DNA of 64,000 bases from assembly GCF_004123845.1 (NCBI RefSeq), contig NZ_NBDP01000007.1:248001-312000 (forward strand), in the 5' to 3' direction. The notes under the pieces were generated by a model. The model searched no databases, was not told the origin of the DNA, and saw only the letters and a list, made by a program, of their open reading frames with translations. This document shows positions 7,656 through 16,196 of the stretch, piece by piece. The translations under genes were made by a program, and so were the position numbers. This DNA is from Allobosea sp. Tri-44. GTDB taxonomy: Bacteria > Pseudomonadota > Alphaproteobacteria > Rhizobiales > Beijerinckiaceae. Numbering within the stretch: position 1 is the stretch's first letter; every line of letters begins with the position of its first letter.

Positions 7656-9742
7656 GGCGCCGCTTTCAGTTCAACCGGCAATGTGAAGATGAACAGGGCT
7701 CCGTGCTTTTTGTTCTTTTCTGCCCAAAGTCGTCCGCCGCGAGATTCGACAATCGACCTGCAGATCGTCAGCCCCATGCCCATTCCATTTCCTTTTGTGG
7801 TGAAGAACGGCTCGAATATCCTGCCGGAGACAGCGACCCCGGGGCCGTGATCGCTGATCTCGGTCTGCACGACGTCTCCGAGCCGACGCGCTCTTATGCC
7901 AAGAACCCTGTCTTCGGTCGTGGTGTCCATCGCTTCCATTCCGTTGCGAATGAGGTTGATCAGCACCTGTTGAACCTGGACACGATCGAGAGACACGGGA
8001 GGCAGGTCGCCTTCGACATCCGTGTCGATGCGAATGCGACGCTGCTCCATCTCCTCGGCCACAAGAGCCAGCGCTTCGGCTATGGCACTGCCCAGCGCCG
8101 TCGAGCTCTTGGCCTCCGTGGATTGCTTGAACAGGGCGCGGATGCGGCTCACGACATCGGCGGCCGAGTTCGCGTCGCGGATGATGCGCTCGGCCGTGAG
8201 CTTCGCACGCCCAAGGTTTGGAGGATCCGTCGACAGCCAACGGTTGCAGGCGAGCGAGTTGGCAACGATCGCCGCCAGAGGCTGGTTGACCTCGTGAGCG
8301 ATCGAGGCCGAGAGCTCCGCGAGGCTAGCGAGTTGGCTCGCGCGGCCAAGTCTCTCTTGCGCGAGCCGCAGCTTCTGCTGAGCGCGAACCTCTCCGTCGA
8401 TGTCGAGGCAGGTGATGTTCCACTGCACGATTGCGCCTTCGGCGTTGCGCATCGGGACGGCGCGGGTATCGACCCAGCGATACTCGCCATCGAAGCGCTG
8501 CAGACGGAGCATTCGCGCGAATGGCTCGCCAGTGGCCAAGGAACGGGCCAAATTCTCCTTGACGCCAGCCACATCGTCCGGATGGACACTCGTGTCGATC
8601 GTGCCGGCCAAGCGGGATTTGCCCACGCCGTCCAGTTCTTCAAGTTCATAGCCGAGGAACTCGCGAAGCTGCCGGCTACGATAAACCGGCTCGCCATCCG
8701 GCGCGGCGCAATCGATCATCACCGGCAGCGTTTCAACGAGGTCTCGCAGCGAGCGCTCGCTTTGTTGCAATGAGAGCAGCGCCTGCTGGTGTTGCCGGGA
8801 TATCGCGGCCACGATGAGCGCCGAAAATGCCGAGATGGCCAGAAAGAGCTGCAGCATGACCTGCTTCTGCCTCTGGGTCTCGGGATCGCCGATGAACTGA
8901 CTGCTGCCGGACAGGGTGAGTGCCATCGTCGTGAGGGCGAGAAGGCACAAGGCGACGGCGACGCCTTTGAACTCGAAACGTACCGCCGCCCATAGGATCG
9001 GTGGCATGATGATGTAGGCGGAGAGCAGGAAGTCGTACTTCAAGGCAAGCGCGGCGACACCCAGGAAGATCAGCCCCAGGACGCCTGCCTCCGTCCACTG
9101 CATCGCAGAGATCTGCGTCCGGTTGCGCCAGTGCTGGATCGCGACGAGCGCCGGCGGCGCCACGAGCAGGATTCCAGTGGCGTCGCCGATCCAGAATAGC
9201 GGCCAGACGCTCGTGAAGGTTTGGGACTTCACGCCGAACCAGGCGAGCGCCGCGCTGCCCACCGTGGCACTGGCGAGGGGCGCGACACCAGCGCCCAAGA
9301 CCACAAATGCGAGAACCTCTCGCAAGGTCTCCAGCCGAACCGGCCGCCCGATTGCCCGATTCAAGAGCGTTGCGCCGACGACGGCGCAGAGGGCGTTGCC
9401 GAGATAGATCAGCAGGCCCGCGAGCAGCGGACTATGGAACCATACGAGCTGCGCGGTCATCTCCGCCAGACAGCCAATCAGGATCCACCACGGCCAACTA
9501 TAGGGCGAGGTGAGGATCAGCGTCGCGATGAAAACCCCGCCCGGAGGCCAGATCGAAACAGTGATCCCGGGGACGATCGCGAGCGCCTGAGCGAAGCCGC
9601 ACCCCAGCACATACGCCAGATAAAACAGCGCCAGATGCTGAAAACGAGGGCTGTGCGACCAAGCGTACATCAGCGGTTGCTCCAACCGAGTGTCGCCCAC
9701 GTTAATCTCGCTATGGTAGAATCGCATCTTATGGAAATCCAT
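7652..9742 (-). CDS. MASE1-domain sensor histidine kinase (MASE1-PAS-HisKA-HATPase)
   Basis: This protein of up to 696 residues begins with a MASE1-type membrane sensor of about eight helices (SIWPPGGVFIATLI motif, residues about 30-310) and a PAS domain (about 335-460). A HisKA dimerisation helix with phospho-accepting H483 (ASIAHEVNQPLAAIVANS) and a HATPase domain (NLIRNGMEAMD, DHGPGV, FEPFFTTKGNGMGMGL) follow. It is the first gene of the operon and is coupled by ATGA to a FixJ-like regulator. The start at 9742 lacks an obvious ribosome binding site. An internal ATG at 9670, preceded by GGAGC, fits better and starts just before the sensor. A longer paralogue lies at 17713-20580. The signal is unknown. 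Confidence 0.9.
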   Translation of the reverse strand: MDFHKMRFYHSEINVGDTRLEQPLMYAWSHSPRFQHLALFYLAYVLGCGFAQALAIVPGITVSIWPPGGVFIATLILTSPYSWPWWILIGCLAEMTAQLVWFHSPLLAGLLIYLGNALCAVVGATLLNRAIGRPVRLETLREVLAFVVLGAGVAPLASATVGSAALAWFGVKSQTFTSVWPLFWIGDATGILLVAPPALVAIQHWRNRTQISAMQWTEAGVLGLIFLGVAALALKYDFLLSAYIIMPPILWAAVRFEFKGVAVALCLLALTTMALTLSGSSQFIGDPETQRQKQVMLQLFLAISAFSALIVAAISRQHQQALLSLQQSERSLRDLVETLPVMIDCAAPDGEPVYRSRQLREFLGYELEELDGVGKSRLAGTIDTSVHPDDVAGVKENLARSLATGEPFARMLRLQRFDGEYRWVDTRAVPMRNAEGAIVQWNITCLDIDGEVRAQQKLRLAQERLGRASQLASLAELSASIAHEVNQPLAAIVANSLACNRWLSTDPPNLGRAKLTAERIIRDANSAADVVSRIRALFKQSTEAKSSTALGSAIAEALALVAEEMEQRRIRIDTDVEGDLPPVSLDRVQVQQVLINLIRNGMEAMDTTTEDRVLGIRARRLGDVVQTEISDHGPGVAVSGRIFEPFFTTKGNGMGMGLTICRSIVESRGGRLWAEKNKKHGALFIFTLPVELKAAP

Positions 9743-9893
9743 GAGATACGCCGGGCTGGGCGAGGTCGTCGCGCGCGCCGGGACGGTCGAGTGCTGGCCG
9801 GCCCGCCCGCGGTCGAGATGGTAAGTGTCGGCGCGGGTGCGGATGTTCGTGGTCCGGCCGATCCTCGCAGCGCGCGTTGAAGCCCCCGCCGCG

Positions 9894-10655
9894 TCAGGCC
9901 GCCCTCTTGCGGGCGGCGCTTGTGGCCCAATCCTCGAATCGGGCCGCGCCGATGCGGGCGCCTTCGGCCGGCAGGAGCGAGCGATCGTTCAGCCGGGCGC
10001 CGAAATAGCGGGCATTCGGATCGGTTACGACTTGGCGCGCATCGCCGATAGCTACGAGGAAGCGGCGGACGAGCTCATCAAGCCGGAAGCGCTCCGGGCC
10101 GGCGACCTCGACCATGCCATCGATCGGAGCGCCGAGAGCGACCGCTGCCAGAGCCTCGGCGACATCGTCGGAGACGATCGGCTGGATCGCGACCGAGGGC
10201 AGGCGAACAGTTCGGCCTTTGGTCGCCGCATACGCGATCCCGCACAGGAAATCGGCGAACTGGGTCGACCTCAGAATCGAATACGGGACCTTGGACGCCC
10301 TGATCAGGTTTTCCTGTGCCATCCTGCTGCGGAAATAGCCGCTTTCGAGCAAGCGATCCGTGCCGACCACCGACAGGGCCACGTGATGCTCGACCCCAGC
10401 CGCGACCTCGGCAGCGAGAAGATTGCGGCTGGAGGTTTCGAAGAACTTGAGCGCCGCATGGTCTTCGAACGAAGGCGAACTTGCCACGTCGACGACAATC
10501 TGGGCGCCTGCCAGAGCTTCGGTCAGGCCTTCGCCCGTGATGGTGTTGACGCCGGAAGCAGGCGAGGCAGCCAGGACGACATGCCCTTTCCGGCGCAGGA
10601 TGCTGGCCAGTTTCCAACCGATCGAGGCGGAGCCGCCGACGACGACGATCTTCAT
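9894..10655 (-). CDS. NmrA/SDR-like NAD(P)-binding reductase, paralogue 1
   Basis: This 253-residue atypical short-chain dehydrogenase has an N-terminal Rossmann fold (KIVVVGGSASIG) and no classical YxxxK catalytic pair that I can see. This resembles the NmrA/HSCARG group, whose members sense NAD(P) or reduce quinones. The family's GGTGxIG dinucleotide motif is degenerate here (GGSASIG), whereas the close paralogue at 12650-13408 keeps GGTGLIG. Shared blocks between the two include LAASP, SPSFED, ALSVVGT and SGYxRxxMAQE. The start overlaps the stop of an upstream membrane-protein gene by four bases, so the two form an operon. The degenerate motif may mean altered cofactor binding. Confidence 0.82.
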   Translation of the reverse strand: MKIVVVGGSASIGWKLASILRRKGHVVLAASPASGVNTITGEGLTEALAGAQIVVDVASSPSFEDHAALKFFETSSRNLLAAEVAAGVEHHVALSVVGTDRLLESGYFRSRMAQENLIRASKVPYSILRSTQFADFLCGIAYAATKGRTVRLPSVAIQPIVSDDVAEALAAVALGAPIDGMVEVAGPERFRLDELVRRFLVAIGDARQVVTDPNARYFGARLNDRSLLPAEGARIGAARFEDWATSAARKRAA

Positions 10656-11131
10656 GCTCCTGCCTCCGGTTGCTGCAATCGCGGCCGGTCTGATACGGCA
10701 GCGAGCTTTTCCGTGCGCGATTGACGGATCGCCCAGAGGGTCAGCACGACCCCGAAGAGAGCCGGCATCGTCACGGCCGGAAAGTCGCGCGGAATGACGG
10801 AAGGGGAGCAGATGCCGACAGCAACTTCCCAGAAGTGGAAGAGCGCATGCGCGCTGAGCCAGACCGTCGCAGCGGCCCAGAGGCCGATGCGGCGCTCCGG
10901 CACGGCAAGGCCGATCGCGAAAGCGGCGCCGAGGAAGAGCTGGATCATCCCGATATCGCGGACGAAGTGCTGGTTGAAAAAGCCGGTATCGGTCACGCCA
11001 GGCACCAGCTCATACCAGGCCAGAGGGGCGATGAGCATGAAAAGGCCGTTGAGGGAGAGGAATGCGCCGTTGAAGATCGCCATCGTGATGACGGCCGCCG
11101 CGGCAGTTCGATTTTCTCGATTGAAGCCCAT
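10652..11131 (-). CDS. Small four-helix membrane protein (function unknown)
   Basis: This 159-residue protein has four predicted transmembrane helices (about 10-35, 55-75, 83-103 and 120-142) and a short hydrophilic tail. The sequence between helices (GVTDTGFFNQHFVRDIGMIQ) resembles DoxX/DUF4345-type small membrane proteins, but I cannot name it securely. I chose the start at 11131 because it has an excellent GGGAGGT ribosome binding site; a longer frame reaching 11200 lacks one. It is coupled by ATGA to the NmrA-like reductase downstream, which suggests a membrane-associated redox pair. Confidence 0.7.
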   Translation of the reverse strand: MGFNRENRTAAAAVITMAIFNGAFLSLNGLFMLIAPLAWYELVPGVTDTGFFNQHFVRDIGMIQLFLGAAFAIGLAVPERRIGLWAAATVWLSAHALFHFWEVAVGICSPSVIPRDFPAVTMPALFGVVLTLWAIRQSRTEKLAAVSDRPRLQQPEAGA

Positions 11132-11589
11132 GATCGGTACCTCCCATGATTGAACTGGAGCCAGGGAACGCGATGCGATCGCGCGCGATGTGTCCGACAT
11201 CGATGGTCTGGCGCGCCGTCGCGATCGTGCGCCCGTGAGCTCAAGGCTAGGTCGGCGACGGGCCGGAATCGATTGAGTTCAAGGGCAAGCAGCGGCCATA
11301 CCGCGGTCTAGGCCGTCATAGCCGGCCGCTAGGTTTTGCTGGCTTCACGTGAACCACGGGCAGCTGCGAGCAATCCGCCCGACCGGGCTGCGCCGAGCGC
11401 TCTCGCTTCGGTTCGCTCCTTCTCATGGGTTGCCATGAGATGCGGCTTGGTCAGGCGGGAGCATGAGTTCGCCAGCCCACTGGCATTGGGGTCATGGCTT
11501 CTGTTCGCGCTGAGGCTGAAAAGGTGATCGCCGACCGGCAAGGGGCGGGCCGGCCGGCGATCAGGCTCTCGCTGAGGTGCAGCTCAAGC
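11132..11589. other. Non-coding stretch
   Basis: The 458 bp between the small membrane protein gene and the stop of the exported hydrolase gene, all on the minus strand, contain only short frames without motifs. The segment next to 11131 should hold the promoter for the membrane protein/reductase pair. I saw no clear hairpin or repeat. Confidence 0.5.
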
Positions 11590-12579
11590 CTATGACTTGA
11601 TGAATGCGAGCAGGTCGGCATTCACCAATTCGGCGTGCGTCGTGCACATGCCATGCGGCAGGTTGTCGTAGACCTTGAGCTTCGCGTTCTTCAGGAGCTT
11701 CGCCGACAGCGGCCCGGAATTGGCGAACGGCACGATCTGGTCATCCGTGCTGTGCATGACGAGGGTCGGGACGCCGACCAGCTTGAGGTCTTCGGTGAAA
11801 TCCGTCTCCGAGAACGCCTTGATGCCTTCGTAATGGGCCTTGGCGCTGCCCATCATCCCCTGCCGCCACCAGTTCTGGATCGTGCCCGGTATGGGTTTCG
11901 CGTCCGGCCGGTTGAAGCCGTAGAAGGGACCCGAGGGGAAATCGACGTAGAACTGGGCGCGATTGCCGGCCAGGGTAGCGCGCAAACCGTCGAGAACCTC
12001 CATCGGAACCCCTCCGGGAGTGTTCGGCGTCTTCACCATGAGCGGCGGCACCGCTCCGATCAGGACGAGCTTGGCGGCGCGTCCCCGGCTATGGCGAGCG
12101 ACGTAGCGGGCGGCTTCCCCGCCGCCGGTCGAATGCCCGACATGGACGGCGTTCTTCAGGTCGAGATGGTCGACCACCGCGGCTGCATCGGCAGCGTAGT
12201 GGTCCATGTCGTGACCGTCGCTGATCTGCGCCGAACGGCCATGGCCGCGCCGATCGTGGGCGATGACGCGATAGCCCTTGCCGAGGAAGAAGAGCATCTG
12301 GGCGTCCCAGTCGTCGCTGCTCAGCGGCCAGCCATGGTGGAAGACGATCGGCTGAGCGTCCCTGGGCCCCCAGTCCTTGTAGAAGATCGCCACGCCGTCC
12401 TTGGTCGTGATCGTACTCATCGTCATTGTTCCTTTGCTCAGGTCGGAAGAAGGTGGGCGCTGTCCCCGGTTCGTCTGCGCGGCCGCGCCTTGCGCCAGAC
12501 CAACGGCGAGCGTCGTGGCGAGGGCGCCCACCAGGACTTCGCGGCGTGATCCGGGGACGTGCGAGAAGTCATTGTGCAT
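11590..12579 (-). CDS. Tat-exported alpha/beta hydrolase, cofactor-free haloperoxidase/arylesterase-like
   Basis: This 329-residue protein has the body of a non-haem chloroperoxidase/arylesterase: oxyanion loop FHHGWPLS, DRRGHGRS, nucleophile elbow GHSTGGGE, acidic residue in HSTDDQIVPF and catalytic histidine in NLPHGMCTTH. Family members hydrolyse esters and can form peracids. A twin-arginine leader (PGSRREVLVGALATTLAVGL) precedes the usual family start, STITTKDG, so this copy is predicted to be periplasmic; most relatives are cytosolic. The start at 12579 follows AAGGA. An internal ATG at about 12420, also behind AAAGGAA, would give the leaderless form, so two isoforms are possible. NmrA-like reductase genes flank it. 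Confidence 0.85.
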   Translation of the reverse strand: MHNDFSHVPGSRREVLVGALATTLAVGLAQGAAAQTNRGQRPPSSDLSKGTMTMSTITTKDGVAIFYKDWGPRDAQPIVFHHGWPLSSDDWDAQMLFFLGKGYRVIAHDRRGHGRSAQISDGHDMDHYAADAAAVVDHLDLKNAVHVGHSTGGGEAARYVARHSRGRAAKLVLIGAVPPLMVKTPNTPGGVPMEVLDGLRATLAGNRAQFYVDFPSGPFYGFNRPDAKPIPGTIQNWWRQGMMGSAKAHYEGIKAFSETDFTEDLKLVGVPTLVMHSTDDQIVPFANSGPLSAKLLKNAKLKVYDNLPHGMCTTHAELVNADLLAFIKS

Positions 12580-12649
12580 TGCTGCGGTCCTTCAGTTTTG
12601 CGTAGGAGGCCGGCCCGGTTTGGCGACGGGAGAGTCCGGCGACCATAGG

Positions 12650-13408
12650 TCAGTGCCGCTGGGGCGAAGCGTGGCGGAACCAGTCATCGAAGCCGATCGC
12701 GCCGATGCGCGGGTTGTCGCCGGGGACGAGCGACCGGTCGTCGATCTCGGTGCCGAAATACTGCGCGTGAGCGCTCCCGATCACCTTGCGCGGATCATTG
12801 CTCGCCCTCAGGAAGCGCGCGACGAGATCGTTCATGCGGATTGGCTCGGGCCCGGCGATCTCGATCACGCCGTTGGCCGGAGCGGAGAGCGCCACATCGG
12901 TCATGAAGCCGGCGACGTCGTCCGATGCGATCGGCTGAAAATAGGCGGAGGGAACGGTTGTCGTATCCCCGACCGTCGTCGATTGGGCGATGGCGCCGAG
13001 GAACTCGAAGAACTGTGTCGAGTGGACGATGGTGTAGGGGATGCCGGATCCACGGATCAGGTCTTCCTGGGCCATCTTGGCACGCAGATACCCGCTCCTC
13101 GGCAGGCGACCGGTCCCCACGACCGAGAGCGCGATATGGTGCTTCACGCCGGCCGCCTTGGCTGCAGAGAGAAGGTTGCGGCCGGAGGTCTCGAAGAACT
13201 CCAGAACGGCCTTGTCTTCGAATGACGGCGAGTTCGCGAGATCGATGACCACCTGAGCGCCGGCGAGGGCCTCGCTCAGTCCTTTGCCCGTGATGGTGTC
13301 GACGCCGTTATTGGGGGACGCTGCGAGCACGTCATGCCCCTTGTTGCGCAACCTCGCGACCGTCTTCGAGCCGATGAGGCCAGTGCCGCCGATGACGACG
13401 ATCTTCAT
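12650..13408 (-). CDS. NmrA/SDR-like NAD(P)-binding reductase, paralogue 2
   Basis: This 252-residue paralogue of the 9894-10655 product has an intact dinucleotide motif (VVIGGTGLIGSKTVARLR). NmrA-like blocks follow (VLAASPNNGVDTITG, GAQVVIDLANSPSFEDKA, HHIALSVVGTGRLPRSGYL). Proteins of this group bind NAD(P)H and act as quinone reductases or redox sensors; no YxxxK pair is evident. The gene stands 70 bp upstream of the exported hydrolase gene on the same strand. The shared blocks suggest a local gene duplication whose copies have since diverged at the cofactor site. Confidence 0.85.
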   Translation of the reverse strand: MKIVVIGGTGLIGSKTVARLRNKGHDVLAASPNNGVDTITGKGLSEALAGAQVVIDLANSPSFEDKAVLEFFETSGRNLLSAAKAAGVKHHIALSVVGTGRLPRSGYLRAKMAQEDLIRGSGIPYTIVHSTQFFEFLGAIAQSTTVGDTTTVPSAYFQPIASDDVAGFMTDVALSAPANGVIEIAGPEPIRMNDLVARFLRASNDPRKVIGSAHAQYFGTEIDDRSLVPGDNPRIGAIGFDDWFRHASPQRH

Positions 13409-13745
13409 GACGAAAGCTCCGTGTTCGCAATGCGGGAGGCGACTTTTGAGAAGCCGGATGGTCGGCCGGTTCGTCTCACGGCCTTCGCTGCGGATAATGC
13501 GACGGAGCTGCGGGCCAGACTATCGAACGGAAGCATCTGTGACGCGATGCGAAGGTTTAGGGCGCCTGCATCCGGAGATTGGGAGCACCTGCCGGAACAG
13601 GCAGATGCCGCTGCCACGGACATAGGTCCGCCGAACCATCTGGCCAGAGGGTCAACCACCTCGGCCTTTCGTACCCTCACGATGGCGATGTGATCGGCCG
13701 GATCCAGCCGCCCCAACGGGGGCGCTCGCCGTTCGGGTTGTGACG
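13409..13745. other. Non-coding stretch with one copy of a shared sequence block
   Basis: The 337 bp upstream of the NmrA-like gene contain no supported gene. A 103-codon minus-strand frame (13405-13716) overlaps the reductase start by four bases but has no motif and no ribosome binding site. The block at 13523-13556 recurs at 14847-14880 on the opposite strand (listed separately). Confidence 0.5.
13523..13556 (+). repeat. Shared 34-base intergenic block, copy A
   Basis: Starting at TCGAACGGAAGC and ending at GCGAAGGT, this stretch matches copy B (14847-14880, minus strand) at 26 of 34 positions by eye. The similarity fades into TTAGGG against GTATGG. Both copies are in intergenic DNA upstream of minus-strand genes. 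It could be a binding site for a common regulator or a remnant of a duplicated gene. Confidence 0.4.
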
Positions 13746-14585
13746 CTATGCTGGGCCAGACAACGCCGCTTGCCGACGGGAACGCCGGCTCGACCCCGGA
13801 ACATTGGAAGCCCGGGCGTTCTGCGCAGCCCAGTCGAGGGCGAAGTCCGCGACCTCCTCCCAGCCCGCCTGAATACAGGTCCAGTGCGAGCGGCCGGGAT
13901 AGATCTTGATCTCGGTCTGCGACGGCGCCTGCTTCTGCTTCTCGAACAGGGCTTGCGTCATCTTGGCCTGGGCGATGAGGTCGATGCCGCCGCCGATGAG
14001 CAGCAGAGGCGCGCGATGGGGGTTGTCCCAGCGGATCTTGCCTGCGGCCGACACCAGGCCGTCCCAGTAGATTTTTCCGGGCGTCGGGACGATGTAGCGG
14101 TCGTACATGGCGTCGACCTGCTGCGGCGGCACGGTCTGCGCGAAGCGCGTGCCGAAGAAGCTGCGCGACATGGTCATGACGCGGCGCCAGCTTCCCCAGG
14201 ACAGGAACACCGGGAAGGTCGACCGGACGGTCTGCCAGCCAACCAGCACGCCGGAGGTCGGAGCGGGGTCGATGACGACGCCGGCCGCGCCGAGGCCACG
14301 GTCGAGCAGGTGCTGCGTGACGGTGCCGCCGAATGAGTGCCCGATCAGAATCGGCGGCTCGGGCAGCGCGCGGATGAGGCGATCGTAGTGATCAATGACC
14401 TCGTTGATGCCGACCTCGGCGAGCGCGGGGTCCGGGGACGCCCGCAGCTCGGCCGGAGGACGGTCGTCGAGCGGCCAGGATGGGGCGATGACGGCATAGC
14501 CCTGCGCTTCATAGCGGGCCTTGAAGCCTTCCCAGCTCTGCGCATTCAGCCAGGCGCCATGGATCAGCATGATGGTCTTGGACAT
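13746..14585 (-). CDS. Alpha/beta hydrolase
   Basis: This 279-residue cytosolic alpha/beta-hydrolase has LIHGAWLNAQSWEGF (oxyanion region), the nucleophile elbow ILIGHSFGGTVTQ, and a late histidine in YPGRSHWTCIQAGWEEV. LLLIGGGIDLIAQ contributes the acid. There is no signal peptide. It starts at ATG 14585 and ends in a short basic tail. The family covers esterases, lactonases and haloalkane dehalogenase relatives; nothing here fixes the substrate. Nearby genes include a second alpha/beta hydrolase and a lactonase-like metallo-beta-lactamase-fold gene, so ester or lactone breakdown is a plausible shared theme. Confidence 0.82.
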   Translation of the reverse strand: MSKTIMLIHGAWLNAQSWEGFKARYEAQGYAVIAPSWPLDDRPPAELRASPDPALAEVGINEVIDHYDRLIRALPEPPILIGHSFGGTVTQHLLDRGLGAAGVVIDPAPTSGVLVGWQTVRSTFPVFLSWGSWRRVMTMSRSFFGTRFAQTVPPQQVDAMYDRYIVPTPGKIYWDGLVSAAGKIRWDNPHRAPLLLIGGGIDLIAQAKMTQALFEKQKQAPSQTEIKIYPGRSHWTCIQAGWEEVADFALDWAAQNARASNVPGSSRRSRRQAALSGPA

Positions 14586-15018
14586 CGGTCACTCCGTCGG
14601 ATCTGCTGGTAGCTGGACGCGGCCTTCGCACAGGCCCCGAGGGCCCTCGGCGCTGGGGCGCCAATCGGCGCGCGCCGTCGTCGGCATCGAGGCCGTGGCC
14701 ACTGATATCGCGGTATCGGAGCGAGCCTCACCCTAGGCGCCGGTGCACCGGCGACATGCAAGAGGCACAGCCGTTGCTCGCCGCTCAGAGCGGCGCCTCC
14801 CGACGTTCGCGGAGGGTCGACCATGCGCGCAACGAGGCTGCCATACACCTTCGCACAGCCTGACCGAGGCTTCTGTTCGATGGCTGTGCTGGCGGAGGCG
14901 ATGCAACGTCCTTCGGCTACGCCATGTGGCCGTCCCGGAAGGCGAGCACGCCAACCATGGAGACCGCTGGCGGAGGTGGCCGATACGGCCGTGGCAACCC
15001 CATCAGCAGGAGACAGAC
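14586..15018. other. Divergent promoter region with one copy of a shared sequence block
   Basis: The 433 bp between the minus-strand hydrolase and the plus-strand metallo-beta-lactamase-fold gene should carry both promoters. Short frames here show no motif. The block at 14847-14880 matches 13523-13556. A ribosome binding site (AGCAGGAGA) ends just before 15019. Confidence 0.5.
14847..14880 (-). repeat. Shared 34-base intergenic block, copy B
   Basis: Read on the minus strand from 14880, the block TCGAACAGAAGC...GCGAAGGT matches copy A (13523-13556) at 26 of 34 positions. It lies about 265-295 bp upstream of the hydrolase start on the same strand and 140-170 bp upstream of the divergent metallo-hydrolase gene. 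Confidence 0.4.
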
Positions 15019-15941
15019 ATGATCGCCCAGATGAGCCTCGACAACATTTCACATCCCGGCCGAGCGGCGCTCGACGAGTTGGTCCCATCGCGTTACGCGG
15101 TGAAAGTCGGAGAGATCGACGTGCTGGTGATCAGCGACGGCGTGCTGTCGCTGCCAACCGAGATGCTGGCGCACGACGCCGACCCGGCCATCCGCGCGGC
15201 CTGGCTGAAGGAAAATTTCCTGCCGCAGGAAATGATCGGCTGGCCGCTGAACGTGGTCGTGGTGAAGAGCGGCGACCAGACGATTCTCGTCGATGCCGGG
15301 CTCGGAGTGGACCCGAACTTGCCGCGGGCCGGGCGGTTGATCAAGCGATTGGAAGCCGCCGGCATCGATCTCGGCGCGTGACCGACGTGGTGCTGACCCA
15401 CATGCACATGGATCACATCGGCGGGCTGCTCGTCGACGGGGTGAAGGAACAGCTGCGTCCGGACCTGCGTATCCATGTGGCGGCGGCCGAGGTCAAGTTC
15501 TGGGCGGCGCCCGACTTCACCGAGACCTCCATGCCGGAGGGATTCCCGGACGCGCTGCGGGCGAGCGCCAAGCGGTTCGTGCACGAGTATCGCAACCAGC
15601 TGCGGACATTCGAAGAGCGGCACGAGGTGGCGCCGGGCGTCGTCGTCACGCGCACTGGCGGCCACACCCCCGGACACAGCGTGGTCCGCCTGTCCTCCGG
15701 CGGCGAGCGGCTGATGTTCGCCGGCGACGCCGTGTTCGCGGTCGGGTTCGACCATCCCGACTGGCACAACGGCTTCGAGCACGACCCCAAGGAGTCGGCC
15801 CGCGTTCGCGTCGAACTCTTGCGCGAGCTGGCGGCGACCGGCGAGCAGCTGGTGGCCACTCATATGCCGTTCCCGTCCGTTGGTCATGTGGCGGTCGACG
15901 GCAAGCTCTTTCGTTGGGTGCCGGCCGTCTGGGACTACTGA
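15019..15941 (+). pseudogene. MBL-fold metallohydrolase (lactonase-like), frameshifted
   Basis: Two frames together encode one metallo-beta-lactamase-fold protein of about 307 residues. The first part (15019-15381) starts behind AGGAGA and runs through IGWPLNVVVVKSG and ILVDAGLG to a premature TGA at 15379-15381. The +1-shifted frame then continues without loss as VTDVVLTHMHMDHIGG (metal motif HxHxDH), TGGHTPGHSV and FAGDAVFAVGFDHPDW to the TGA at 15939-15941. Restoring one G near 15378 (GCG GTG ACC) rejoins the frames exactly. The intact family hydrolyses lactones, including acyl-homoserine lactones, and related esters. The gene is either freshly inactivated or carries a sequencing error; both halves remain well conserved. 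Confidence 0.85.
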
Positions 15942-16074
15942 CCGCTCGTTGGGTCAGGGCCGAGCCGGCCTGGAGGCTGGCTCGGCCAGGGCGTTGGCGA
16001 TCTTGAGCCAAGTCTCGAGGCGTGGCCCTGACGAGCGACGCCGCCATAGCGCAAGGCGTAGCGCTGCTGCGCCA

Positions 16075-16132
16075 TGAGGTGAAACCGGCCGGCTGCGGCA
16101 TCGCATCGCTTGGCCCGGGCGGTTTCACCTCA
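16075..16132. repeat. 13-bp perfect inverted repeat with 32-base loop
   Basis: TGAGGTGAAACCG at 16075-16087 pairs perfectly with CGGTTTCACCTCA at 16120-16132. It lies between the metallo-hydrolase pseudogene and the Bfd-like gene, 65 bp before the latter starts. It could be a regulator binding site or an intergenic palindromic repeat; the long loop and lack of a T-run argue against a simple terminator. Confidence 0.6.
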
Positions 16133-16196
16133 CCCAAACCCTTGTTCATGGCCCTAGCGGCCTTCGGATAACCTTGCTGCCAAGAGCCATCGCGCC

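Noticed and set aside
13405-13716. 103-codon minus-strand frame overlapping the NmrA-like gene start by four bases
   Set aside because: The overlap imitates an operon junction, but the product has no conserved pattern and the frame covers the shared regulatory-looking block.
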